Shown here: positions 9,846 through 18,980 of the stretch, piece after piece
Numbering within the stretch: the first letter of the stretch is position 1
How the letters are laid out: each line of letters starts with the position of its first letter
Source: Sistotremastrum niveocremeum HHB9708
Taxonomy: Eukaryota; Basidiomycota; Agaricomycetes; Sistotremastrales; Sistotremastraceae
Assembly: GCA_001630475.1 (NCBI GenBank)
Contig: KV419414.1
Span: 25,323-89,322 of the forward strand
Direction: 5' to 3'
Length of the DNA: 64,000 bases
The notes under the pieces: generated by a model
Databases searched by the model: none
What the model saw: the letters and a program-made list of their open reading frames with translations, nothing else
Told to the model about the DNA's origin: nothing
Position numbers and translations under genes: made by a program

Positions 9846-11908
9846 TAGTGTTCCGAAGTCCGGTCAGGGCAACCGGAGGCGACCGGCAACCGTGACCGGA
9901 CCGGGGTCGGTTGCGACCGGACCCGTGGTTGCGGTCAGACCACATTTCTTGCAGTCGCGGTCGTCGGTCAGTTGGGTTCTCAAAATTTTGAGCAACCGGT
10001 CGTGACCGGTCATGACCGGTCACGACCGCAAACAGTATATGACATGGTATACCCGTACATTGAGGTGTATCTGAGAGATGATATGTCGAGAGCAGGCCAG
10101 ATCGAGAGATGATTTGAACGGGATTTGTTGGAGAGATTGGAGAGCTTCAACGTTTTGACGTTGTGATGAAATGTATAGATCCCTAGCTATATAGATGGCT
10201 GGTCGAACAATGGTGATTAGTTTATGACTGATTCGAAAGAGATCGCAAAGACGCACCATCGATAACCGTTTCAAGACACATAAAACCTCTTCACTGGATC
10301 GCTCAGAGCTACAGTACACTGTCCTATCTCTTATTTTCCAAATTTGCAGCCAGGGCTTTCATGTCTCCGTGCAAACGATCACGGACAGCCACAATCTGAA
10401 ATCAAATTGACAAATATCGACCGCTGGCGATGGTGAAACTAGCCAAGAAAATCATTAATTCGGCGAGAGCGACACAACGGATACGGGAGTGTAAAAGTTT
10501 GTTGGGATGTTGCACCGAGACGCGACATGCGAGTGGATGGAGCATGATTGAGACACGCTTGGAAAGCCAACGAAGACGCGATACTTCAGATGAACGAGAC
10601 ACAGCGGTGAATGACATGGAATCAGGTAAATTGTGAGACAGGGATGACTGAAAGAGAGGACGTTGAAAGCACCAGCAACGAAGGTCGACGTCGACTCTTG
10701 ACCGCGAGGAGGACGCGTCGGCGGAGTCTCAATCAAAGCAAGCCCTTCGTCGACGTACCTTGGATGAATTCGGAAGGCCTGCTCACTCTATCATTCCACC
10801 GTTTCCTTACTTTACCTCTTCTATCATTGCTCTCCTCTCTCCAAATCTCTTGTCAGTGTTGGCTCTTTCAAGTAAAAGATATTTCGTACGAACGTTGGTG
10901 GAAAAAGGCTCAATTCGTGCATGTCGAAGCCTTGAAGGACATCATGTGTAAGTGTTCGTCTATCTAGGTCTCATTTGCTGTCCACTGAGGAATTTCTCTG
11001 AGCCTATATCATATTCTAAATCCCTTCTTCCCTCCGCCGTCTCAACGCCTCCGATGACTACAATCGTCGGGTCAAATTTCGCCTCCATCTTGCCCACTAG
11101 TTCAGCTCGCGCCGCTCCCTCGAATGCCAGTCATAGCCGATTTCGTTCAGTCTTCGATGCGACTTCGTGAAGCTAGTGTACCATCAGGTCTGCGAGTTTG
11201 AAGTGTTGATGTCATTTCGGAGGGCAAGTCGGAGGGTAGGGAGGAATCATATGTGTGCGAATAGAGGTCTGCTCGGAACGAACTCACACTGTTGAGGTAC
11301 GTGTACTGTCCTTATTTTTTTGGTTTCTTTGCTGAAAGCGTCTTCTCTCTGTCAAATCCGAGCTCAACATACTCGTTACCGTCTGCAAGCAATCAGACAT
11401 CGAGTGGTCGACACAGTTACACTCGCATGCCCAGTCTCATCACGCCCATCGTCTCCCCATCCTCTGTCCCTCGATAACCATTGTCGTCGATCACTATTCT
11501 CCTCAACCCTCGTGCTGGCTCTTGTTCCAGATAATCAAAGGTACGAATGTTGGTACCCATCGTTGCGTCGTTCACTCACATATAGGCTTCGCAAATCAAG
11601 TAATATTGATGGCATCCTCTCAAGTTGTGTCTGATACCTAGTAGTCAGTGGTATATAGACATGTATGATCGTAGTAGAGTTGTAATACAGCTGTTGATTA
11701 TCCAAATGAAGAACAACCGGTCAGGCAACCGGTCAAGGAGGCAACCGGTCAGTAGACCGTAACCGGACCGGCAACCTGCGGTCATGACCGTAGACCGCGG
11801 TTGCAGTTGCCGGTCGGGCTTTTTGGGTGCGACCGGCAACCGATATCGGTCTCCGGTCGGCGCCTGCGGCGGGCCAGGGTCCGGTCGTAACCGGACCTCG
11901 AAACCCTA
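9846..11908 (+). mobile_element. hAT-like non-autonomous element nested in gag-pol
   Basis: The 2063-bp insert is flanked by the 8-bp duplication GACTTACG (9838-9845 and 11909-11916). Its ends form imperfect inverted repeats: TAGTGTTCCGAAGTCCGGT on the left, TAGGGTTTCGAGGTCCGGT read inward from the right. An 8-bp duplication with TAG-type termini fits the hAT superfamily. About 180-200 bp at each end is packed with CCGGTC/GACCGG and CAACCGG motifs, several palindromic. No transposase is visible. The interior has a short minus-strand exon-like piece near 10328-10397 (VAVRDRLHGDMKAL after a TTTCAG acceptor), possibly captured host sequence. Excising the element and one duplication fuses gag and pol in frame. 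Confidence 0.88.
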
Positions 11909-11916
11909 GACTTACG

Positions 11917-14900
11917 GAATTGACTCCTGCCCACCTTCTATCGATCAGTCCGGCACTCCGTGTTTATTTGCAGAGTTATGTCCGTACTCACCGAGTTGAA
12001 GCACCTAGGGCTGATGTCAATCATCTCGATCTTGTGGACCACGTAGACGGACGTGACAGCATTGTCTCTCAGGATTCAATTTCACTTCGAGAAGTTGAAG
12101 TCCTCCTCAATCACACGACTCGGACAAAAGCCACCATCGACGACGGATGTTCTATTGTAACCGTCAGGGAAGATCTCTGGAGAAAAATGGAAGGTCCGCC
12201 TCTTCATTTGGAGTCAGTCATGAGCATGGAAACAGCGGATCAGTCTATCAACAAGACGATTGGTAAATTGAAAAACTTACCTCTTCAGATTGGATCCATC
12301 ACTTTCTATGTTCAAGCCCAAGTTGTCAGTAAATCACCAGTCCCTCTCTTACTTGGTATGCCTTTCTTTGCGCTTTCAGGCTGTAGCAAAGATTTTCATA
12401 CTGACGGTGACATGACAATCACCATTACGAACCCCAATCCCCCTTACGAGACCATCGCAGTTCCCACCATTCCCAAAGACCGTCAAGACCGACATCCAGA
12501 GCCAATTCTCTTTCAAGACACCACTCATTCCTCACCTTCGACTTCCATCTCTCATGCTCCGGGAGCATTGAAGAACCTCGCCTCACTTTCTTTAGAAGAA
12601 CTCAGGCCATTTTTCCAACTTCGACAACCTTTCAAACCCTCAGAGAAATACGAACAACAGAAACCTGGTGTATACGTCACAACAAAGTATAAACCAGTAG
12701 CCAAGAAAGTCAATCCAGTCCTGGGAATAATCCCCGATGACTTCAAGATTGTTCGACGATTTCCTGAAGATCCACTCCTTTCACTCCCACCCATTCCAAA
12801 CCCCATTCCGACTTTCATTCCAGGAACTCGACTCACTCAAGAAAGATGGGACAAAATTGAAGAAGATCTCTTACGAACTGGATTTCTCTGGCCAAACGAA
12901 ATTCGTCTAGTGCAAGCAATTCTCCGAAATAATGAGAAAGGTATTGCATGGGATGATACAGAGAAAGGCCAATTTCGCGAGGATTATTTTGAACCTGTCA
13001 AGTTTCCAACAATTCCTCACATTCCATGGGTACAGAAGAACATGCGCATACCTCCAGGACTTCATGATCAATTGATTCAGGAACTTCAGCGCAAGATAGA
13101 CATGGGAGTTCTTGAACCGTCAAATTCTTCATATAGGTCCCGTTGGTTTGTTGTTCCTAAGAAAGACGGTAACCCTCGAATTGTTTGGAATTTGGAACCA
13201 CTGAACGCCGTAACCATCAGAGATGCAGGAGTCCCACCAATCATAGACGAAGTAATAGAAGCATGTGCAGGTCGTACGTGCTATACTCTTGCTGACATCT
13301 ATATAGGTTACGATCATCGGTTGATTCATCCCGATTATCGTGATCTCACCACCGTTCAGACACCACTAGGACCCTTTCGACTTACGACTCTACCTATGGG
13401 CTACACCAACTCCGTCACCATATTTCATCAAGATATTGTTTTTATCTTACAGGATGAAATCCCTCAAGTTGCCCAACCGTTCATTGACGACATCACTGTC
13501 AAAGGTCCAAAGTCGCATTATTTCCTTCCAGACGGTTCATATGAAATTTCCAGTACTCATCCAGGAGTTAGGAGATTTATCTATGAGCATTTAGAAGACG
13601 TCAATCGCATCCTCCACCGACTTCAGCATGCCGGAGCCACAGTTGCCGCCAAGAAGCTTATAATTTGCGTACCTGAAATATCTATTTTAGGACACACTTG
13701 TAATGCTTATGGAAGACGTGCAGATGATTCCCATGTCAAGAAAATAATCGACTGGCCTATCTGTCAAACTGTCACAGCCATTCGAGGTTTTCTAGGAACA
13801 ATGGGACTCATTCGCATTTTTGTCAAGGATTTTGCGAAACGAGCAGCTCCTCTCTCTCAGTTGACTAGAAAGGATGTACCTTTCAATTGGGGACCTGAAC
13901 AGCAAGCTTCCTTTGACGATCTCAAAATGGCAGCAACATCAGCACCCGCACTCAAGCCCATCGATTACGCCTCCAACAGAGAAGTTATTCTTGCCGTTGA
14001 TTCTTCTGTCATTGCTGTCGGATTTATTCTGATGCAAGTAGACGAGAATGGAAAACGTCACCCAGCAAGATATGGATCTGTTACATGGAATCAAACCATC
14101 AGCCGGTATTCTCAAGCAAAACTGGAACTATACGGACTTTGCGTTGCACTCAAGGAACTCAGAGTTTGGTTAGCAGGTATCAATCATTTCATTGTGGAAG
14201 TTGACGCATCATACATCAAGGGAATGCTCAATAACCCTGATGAAGTACCTTCAATGACCTTGAACCGCTGGATTTCATATATTCAGCTTTTCAACTTTGA
14301 GATCCGACATGTTCCTGCAGACCGACACAAAGCCGTAGATGGACTTTCAAGACGATTACCAGCCCCAGGAGAACAAGAGAACGACCCAGAAGAGCTTGAT
14401 GAGATCATCGACAAGAAGTTAGAAGTTTTTATGTTGTCTCAACCATCCCTTTCCCTTAACGACAAAATCGACACTCCCCATTCTCACGAGAACTACGTCA
14501 ATACTCCTTCCAATCATCCTCCAGACGCACCACCTCAGACAAAGGAATATGAGCTGAAAGATCAAGACGTTGAGATAATCCATCAGTATCTTGCGACTCT
14601 CACGCTTCCACCGGACTTAGCCGACGCCACTCGAAAACGAGTTCTGAGACTCACTCCTCGTTTCTTCCTCTCAAATGACAAACTCTATCGAAGACAAGAA
14701 GATGGAAAGCATCAAGTTGTCATTTCCTACCCGGACAGACTCAGAATCATGCGACTAGCTCATGACGAACTCGGACATAGAGGTTTTTACCCAATTCGTC
14801 GTTTGTTAGCTGACAGATTCTGGTGGCCTTCTATGGTTGTAGACCTCAAGTGGTACCTTCAAACATGCGATGAATGTCAAAAGCGCAATACCCTTCGACT

Positions 14901-15876
14901 CCACATCCCTCCGACAGTCCCAATACCCGCTTCTTTATTTTCCCGCGCTCACATGGACACGATGTACATGAATAAGGCAGGAAAATTCAGGTACATAGCC
15001 CACGCTAGGTGTTCACTCACAGCATGGCCAGAAGCGAGGGCTCTACAACGTGAAACAGGTACAACACTCGGCAAGTTTATTTTTGAAGACATTTTGTGCA
15101 GATGGGGCTCGCTCTCGGAAATAGTGACCGATAATGGTACGCCATGGATATCAGCGCTTGATTATCTATCTAAGACGTATCACATCAATCACATCCGGAT
15201 CTCGCCATACAATTCACAAGCTCAGGGAATTGTAGAACGCCAGCATCGCACAATCCGAGAAGCGCTTGTCAAGACCTGTGCCGGAGACCTCTCAAAATGG
15301 TATAGAATATTGCCGTACGTCATTTGGGCTGATCGAGTGACCATTAGGAAATCTACTGGTTATTCTCCATACTACATGGCCCATGGCGTTGAGCCTATTC
15401 TACCTTTCGACATCTCAGAAGCCACCTACCTCGCCCCTTCCCTCTTCGACCTCGTTTCAACTGCCGACCTCATCTCCATTCGTGCCCGCCAACTTGAAAA
15501 ACGTCCAGCAGATCTAGATCGTATGAAAGATCTCATCCTGAAGAGCCGAAAGCAGTCCTCGGATCAATTCGCAAAGGAATTCGCTTTCTCCATAAAGGAC
15601 TACGACTTCAAGCCAGGGCGTCTAGTTCTTGTTAGGAATTCCGGTGCTGAAACAGATCTAGGTCGAAAATGGAAGCCTCGTTATCTTGGACCATACGTCG
15701 TCATCGCTAGGCACAGCGGAGGATCTTACACGCTTGCTGAATTAGATGGGACTATCTCTAAGTTACGGTTCGCTGCTAAGCGAATTATTCCTTACTTTCT
15801 CAGGACTTCAGCAATCTTTCCAGAACCCAACTCCCAAATTTCAGATGCTTCTCTCGAGCAGGAGCTCGATTCCTAA
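11917..15876 (+). CDS. pol: Pol part of the Ty3/gypsy polyprotein (PR-RT-RNaseH-IN)
   Basis: 1319 residues after the insertion junction; the open frame also runs back into the nested element, but that part is not retrotransposon sequence. Order: aspartic protease around TIDDGCSIV (DDG where DSG/DTG is usual); reverse transcriptase with LADIYIGYDH, PLGPFRLTTLPMGY and the catalytic FIDD box; RNase H (ILAVDSSVIAVGF, YSQAKLELYG); integrase with the H2C2 zinc module (HDELGHRGF to CDECQ), D-D-E residues in AHMDTM, VTDNGT and VERQHR; and a GPY/F-type C-terminal module (YLGPYVV). Key residues are present, so the enzymes look intact. The copy is disabled because the insertion separates it from Gag and from any start codon. 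Confidence 0.93.
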   Translation, partial: ELTPAHLLSISPALRVYLQSYVRTHRVEAPRADVNHLDLVDHVDGRDSIVSQDSISLREVEVLLNHTTRTKATIDDGCSIVTVREDLWRKMEGPPLHLESVMSMETADQSINKTIGKLKNLPLQIGSITFYVQAQVVSKSPVPLLLGMPFFALSGCSKDFHTDGDMTITITNPNPPYETIAVPTIPKDRQDRHPEPILFQDTTHSSPSTSISHAPGALKNLASLSLEELRPFFQLRQPFKPSEKYEQQKPGVYVTTKYKPVAKKVNPVLGIIPDDFKIVRRFPEDPLLSLPPIPNPIPTFIPGTRLTQERWDKIEEDLLRTGFLWPNEIRLVQAILRNNEKGIAWDDTEKGQFREDYFEPVKFPTIPHIPWVQKNMRIPPGLHDQLIQELQRKIDMGVLEPSNSSYRSRWFVVPKKDGNPRIVWNLEPLNAVTIRDAGVPPIIDEVIEACAGRTCYTLADIYIGYDHRLIHPDYRDLTTVQTPLGPFRLTTLPMGYTNSVTIFHQDIVFILQDEIPQVAQPFIDDITVKGPKSHYFLPDGSYEISSTHPGVRRFIYEHLEDVNRILHRLQHAGATVAAKKLIICVPEISILGHTCNAYGRRADDSHVKKIIDWPICQTVTAIRGFLGTMGLIRIFVKDFAKRAAPLSQLTRKDVPFNWGPEQQASFDDLKMAATSAPALKPIDYASNREVILAVDSSVIAVGFILMQVDENGKRHPARYGSVTWNQTISRYSQAKLELYGLCVALKELRVWLAGINHFIVEVDASYIKGMLNNPDEVPSMTLNRWISYIQLFNFEIRHVPADRHKAVDGLSRRLPAPGEQENDPEELDEIIDKKLEVFMLSQPSLSLNDKIDTPHSHENYVNTPSNHPPDAPPQTKEYELKDQDVEIIHQYLATLTLPPDLADATRKRVLRLTPRFFLSNDKLYRRQEDGKHQVVISYPDRLRIMRLAHDELGHRGFYPIRRLLADRFWWPSMVVDLKWYLQTCDECQKRNTLRLHIPPTVPIPASLFSRAHMDTMYMNKAGKFRYIAHARCSLTAWPEARALQRETGTTLGKFIFEDILCRWGSLSEIVTDNGTPWISALDYLSKTYHINHIRISPYNSQAQGIVERQHRTIREALVKTCAGDLSKWYRILPYVIWADRVTIRKSTGYSPYYMAHGVEPILPFDISEATYLAPSLFDLVSTADLISIRARQLEKRPADLDRMKDLILKSRKQSSDQFAKEFAFSIKDYDFKPGRLVLVRNSGAETDLGRKWKPRYLGPYVVIARHSGGSYTLAELDGTISKLRFAAKRIIPYFLRTSAIFPEPNSQISDASLEQELDS

Positions 15877-15888
15877 GTCCCCGGGAGA
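15875..15888 (+). repeat. Internal copy of the polypurine-tract motif
   Basis: AAGTCCCCGGGAGA occurs immediately at the pol stop and again at 17324-17337 touching the right LTR. The pair brackets the block that carries the third ORF. Confidence 0.75.
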
Positions 15889-16219
15889 GGTGCCTGAATT
15901 TTCGTCATCATTTTTGCCATCATCGCCATCATTCCTTTTCGAACCGACTCATTAATTTCAAGCGCCCAGTCATATGCTTCTCCCGATCATCAAAACCTTA
16001 AACCACTATCTTTTGGACTTCTCAGCTTCTTTGCTTCGCTTCAATAGCCTTTTTGGATACTTCCTCCTTTCAGAAAATCAAAAAACCTTTTAAAAACTCT
16101 CAATTTTATTCCACAGACTTCATCCCCCCTCATTTCCTTGCCTCCTCGCATCTCTCACTTCGCACAACACCTATCTATCAGATCCCAAAGGTGGAAATTG
16201 TTGTGATCGGTGCCTGGAT

Positions 16220-16250
16220 TTCTTATCTCATTTTTTTTTTCCATTTTTAG
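16220..16250 (+). promoter_or_regulatory. Splice-acceptor-like tract before the third ORF
   Basis: A pyrimidine run with ten or more consecutive T residues ends TTTTTAG at 16250, two bases before the ATG of the third ORF. Together with the GTAAGT donor at 7713 in the LTR it could generate a spliced subgenomic mRNA, as retroviruses do for env. This is an inference; no transcript data are available. Confidence 0.5.
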
Positions 16251-16252
16251 CA

Positions 16253-17302
16253 ATGAATTCCTCCCCCCTTCCTTCCTATCACTCTTTCCTCTTCTCGAAG
16301 AAGCACGGCAACCCTCGACGTCCTCTCACCACCAAGCATGGGCTTGCCTACCTCCGAAACTGGGCAGAACGAGTCCGCCGCCACCGCATCCTATCATACC
16401 GAGACGCCGTCGGTGTCTTCAGCGAAATCCTTTACATCGGTTCTTACCTCAACCGTCGCTGCGACATTACCCTCTCCTTCATCTCGAAGATATTCCTCAA
16501 AGCTCTAGGCAACAAGAAGACCAAGTTCCTTAGGAACTGGGGTCAGCTCGAGTTTCAGGAAGGCTGGACCGGCATCTTGGCTCAGCAGAAAGTGTTCGAA
16601 GCGCTCAGGCACGCATTTCCGTACTTGTCTCTTGATAAGCATGGTCCTGCGAATGTTGAGTACACCATGCCCATGCCCTCCGATCTCACCTTTCAGCAAG
16701 TTATTGGCATCAAGAACTTCGCCAATGACTTGTACATCCGACTCAACTCCTTCAACCAACTCCCTCGACGCACCCTCATAGCCGACATGCGTTGGGAGAT
16801 CTGCGAGTTTGCCGAGCAGCACCGAGGCGCCGAAGATATCGGTTCTATGGTACCGGCTGATCCTAATCTCGATCGCCCTTATCAAGACGAAGACCAAGTC
16901 CCTCCTTATCGACCCGACGACCACGATCATACTCCATCCTCATCCGACTCACCGGTCTCTCAGGGTCCTCCCTCCCTTATTTCGATCTCGTCAACTTCGT
17001 CATCCTCGACTTCGTCGCTCTCCCTTCCTCCCAAACCATCCTTTCGTCGCACTGTGAAGAAACCGGTTGAGTTCCAGCCTAAGAAGCCACATCAGCCATG
17101 GCCTGGCTTTCCTATCGCTCCCCCTCCATTTTCACCTCGCCCACTTCCAGTTCCACCAACTCTTCACTCCTCCCATCTCTCCAAGTTCATCTCTCTTCCT
17201 CAGACGTCTCCTGCCGAAGAGCCCGAATGGCTTGTCCCAGTCAGAAATGGAGATCGTACCTCCTATATCCATTCCGCCTTCGTACGCCCTATTACGCCTT
17301 GA
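16253..17302 (+). CDS. Extra ORF between pol and the 3-prime LTR, unknown function
   Basis: 349 residues on the sense strand, in the position env occupies in some retroelements. There is no signal peptide or membrane segment, so it is not an envelope protein. Residues 1-200 look folded and helical (HGLAYLRNWAERVRRH, FSEILYIGSYLN, GQLEFQEGW, IADMRWEICEFAEQHRG). The rest is low-complexity Ser/Pro with basic patches (RRTVKKPVEFQPKKP). It overlaps no other reading frame and ends 35 bp before the LTR. I do not recognise a domain. It could be a captured host gene or a lineage-specific accessory protein, for example in RNA binding, silencing suppression or targeting. The ATG directly follows a splice-acceptor-like tract. 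Confidence 0.75.
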   Translation: MNSSPLPSYHSFLFSKKHGNPRRPLTTKHGLAYLRNWAERVRRHRILSYRDAVGVFSEILYIGSYLNRRCDITLSFISKIFLKALGNKKTKFLRNWGQLEFQEGWTGILAQQKVFEALRHAFPYLSLDKHGPANVEYTMPMPSDLTFQQVIGIKNFANDLYIRLNSFNQLPRRTLIADMRWEICEFAEQHRGAEDIGSMVPADPNLDRPYQDEDQVPPYRPDDHDHTPSSSDSPVSQGPPSLISISSTSSSSTSSLSLPPKPSFRRTVKKPVEFQPKKPHQPWPGFPIAPPPFSPRPLPVPPTLHSSHLSKFISLPQTSPAEEPEWLVPVRNGDRTSYIHSAFVRPITP

Positions 17303-17323
17303 GTGATCGGGGACGATCAATTC

Positions 17324-17337
17324 AAGTCCCCGGGAGA
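17324..17337 (+). promoter_or_regulatory. Polypurine tract candidate
   Basis: AAGTCCCCGGGAGA directly abuts the right LTR, the position used to prime plus-strand DNA synthesis. It is only partly purine-rich (CGGGAGA at its end) and duplicates the motif at 15875. Confidence 0.6.
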
Positions 17338-17997
17338 TGTAGAGTCCCCAGAATAAATTTCGTTTTATCTTTTCTTTTTCTATTTATTTCTGCTTATCAT
17401 TTCGACTTCAGACCATTATCAAGACCCCGTAGATATTTATTTTCGGCTTTCTATTTATTTTCCTGACTCATAGAGCGAGCTTGCGCGTCGAACAGCCACT
17501 TCCGAAGACGCGTAAGCGCCCGCAGCCTCTTTCGTCGTAAGCCTTGTTTCTCATTGGTTTCTTATTTATTTCTCTTCATTTTTCGACTGTGCCGTAGTTA
17601 CTGCGTTCAACTGTGCATTCCGAGACTCCCAGTATTTATAGAGCCGCCATTTGTACTAGATAAAAAAGCTTTAGAGAGAATACAAGACGTGCTCTCAAAG
17701 ACAGAAAGTGTGATCTATTAAGCCAGAGTGCTTCTTGGATTACAATCTTACGACTATTAGTATCATTTACGACCTCCAGCACCGTAGCCCAACACCTCCT
17801 CCTTCGATTCCGACTCCCTCTTACCTTTCGACCTCGCTTCCGAACTCCGATCCGAATCTCAACGTGATCACGTTCATTTCGTGAACTCGTTGCACTTTCA
17901 CTTCCTCGACCTCTCAGTCTCTCGTTTACGTTCCCTCAAGCGTATATTAGTCTTCGCAACTGCTATCTACGGCCATTAGTAAGTTGTGAACTCTATA
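17338..17997 (+). repeat. Right LTR of the Ty3/gypsy element
   Basis: 660 bp direct copy of the left LTR. The only difference I found is C at 17955 against T at 7689. Confidence 0.95.
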
Positions 17998-18140
17998 CTA
18001 TCGGAATATGTATGCTGAACAGGCTTCTCGACGAAAATCTCGCAGTGACTGTTCTGGCGTTGCTAAAAGAAGTCATCAATCACCGTCGTTCTTTACCACT
18101 GGAGAAAAAGAGGACATACGGTTTCAAAGAACATAGGCAT
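17998..18140 (-). pseudogene. 5-prime part of the small gene split by the retrotransposon
   Basis: Exon 1 (18120-18140, ATG then PMFFET) is joined by a 57-nt intron (donor GTATGT, acceptor CTTTTAG) to the first 65 nt of exon 2 (17998-18062: CEIFVEKPVQHTYSD). The sequence then runs into the CTAT target duplication. Its continuation lies at 6769-7067, beyond the 10.9-kb element, in the same frame. A1/T-rich TATAAGAG sequence 65-85 nt upstream of the ATG may be the promoter. As it stands the gene should make at most a short fusion reading into LTR sequence. Confidence 0.6.
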
Positions 18141-18980
18141 GCTGGCACTGAGTGAATAGCTCGGAGGACCTCTTCTCGACGATTGACCTGTCCAACTTCA
18201 ACCCACGAATATATCCAGCTCTTATATCCAACAAAGACGCCCGCCTTGACTCGGAATTATATAATTCCCACACACATCGGCAAAACCCCCCTCGTCCTCC
18301 GAAATGAAATGTCAACACTGGTCCCATCTCACTGAGGCTCAACCGTCCGCCGACACCCTGTCCAATGACCATAGTCGGTTCCATCTGGGCCCATTACAAC
18401 GCCGCATCAGCCAGCAATTTTAAGCGCCCAGAGCATCGGAATCAACTTTCTGGCTCCATCGACCTCCAATGCTCCTCGGACCCTTGACCCTATCGCTTGA
18501 CCACGTTGATCCGGCGAGGCAATGGTATCAGATCACCACGAGACATTACTTCATCAAACACCAATCATTTGAACGCCGTTCATTTCTGAGACCCCTAAAG
18601 ATCTCGAACCGCAGCACGTCGGACAACAACTCATAACCTTACGGACCTCCCTCATTTGACTGTGCTACTGTCTGACGACTATGGGCTCAGGTGTAGCAGG
18701 CAACTCTTTCGACTGGATAAGATATCGCCAATTTTGATGTTCAAGTTCTGGGAGGAATGGGGTGGCTGGAAGGCAACGTCGATTCAGCCGGCCAGTGTCT
18801 GTGAGTGAATCCGTCTTGGATGGGTGGGATACTTGTGTCGAAGCTTGAACCAAATCCAACGGCGAAAAATACAAGAAAGCGTATAATCATTTCGACTGCG
18901 CAGCGCACCGAGTGCAGTGAACGGTAGTCAGACTAGAGAGTGACTAACTGTCGACGACGACTCCTCCAATCCCGCAGCAC
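18141..18980. other. Intergenic, no supported gene
   Basis: A minus-strand ORF at 18124-18384 covers the presumed promoter of the split gene and has no recognisable domain. I see no other gene here. Confidence 0.4.

Larger units (their letters stand above)
7072..17997 (+). mobile_element. Complete Ty3/gypsy LTR retrotransposon with an extra ORF
   Basis: The 10,926-bp element has 660-bp direct LTRs (7072-7731 and 17338-17997) beginning TGTAGAG and ending CTCTATA, flanked by the 4-bp duplication CTAT. Inside are a primer-site-like TGGTGACCGACG two bases after the left LTR, a gag and pol that formed one frame, a third ORF (16253-17302), and a purine tract abutting the right LTR. Domain order PR-RT-RNaseH-IN places it in Ty3/gypsy. 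By eye the LTRs differ by one base (T at 7689, C at 17955), so insertion was recent. A 2063-bp hAT-like element later broke gag-pol, so this copy should no longer make a full polyprotein. It inserted into an exon of a minus-strand gene. Confidence 0.95.

Noticed and set aside
11827-11916. The pol frame appears to start with an ATG at 11827
   Set aside because: That stretch belongs to the terminal array of the nested hAT-like element; true pol sequence begins after the GACTTACG copy at 11916.
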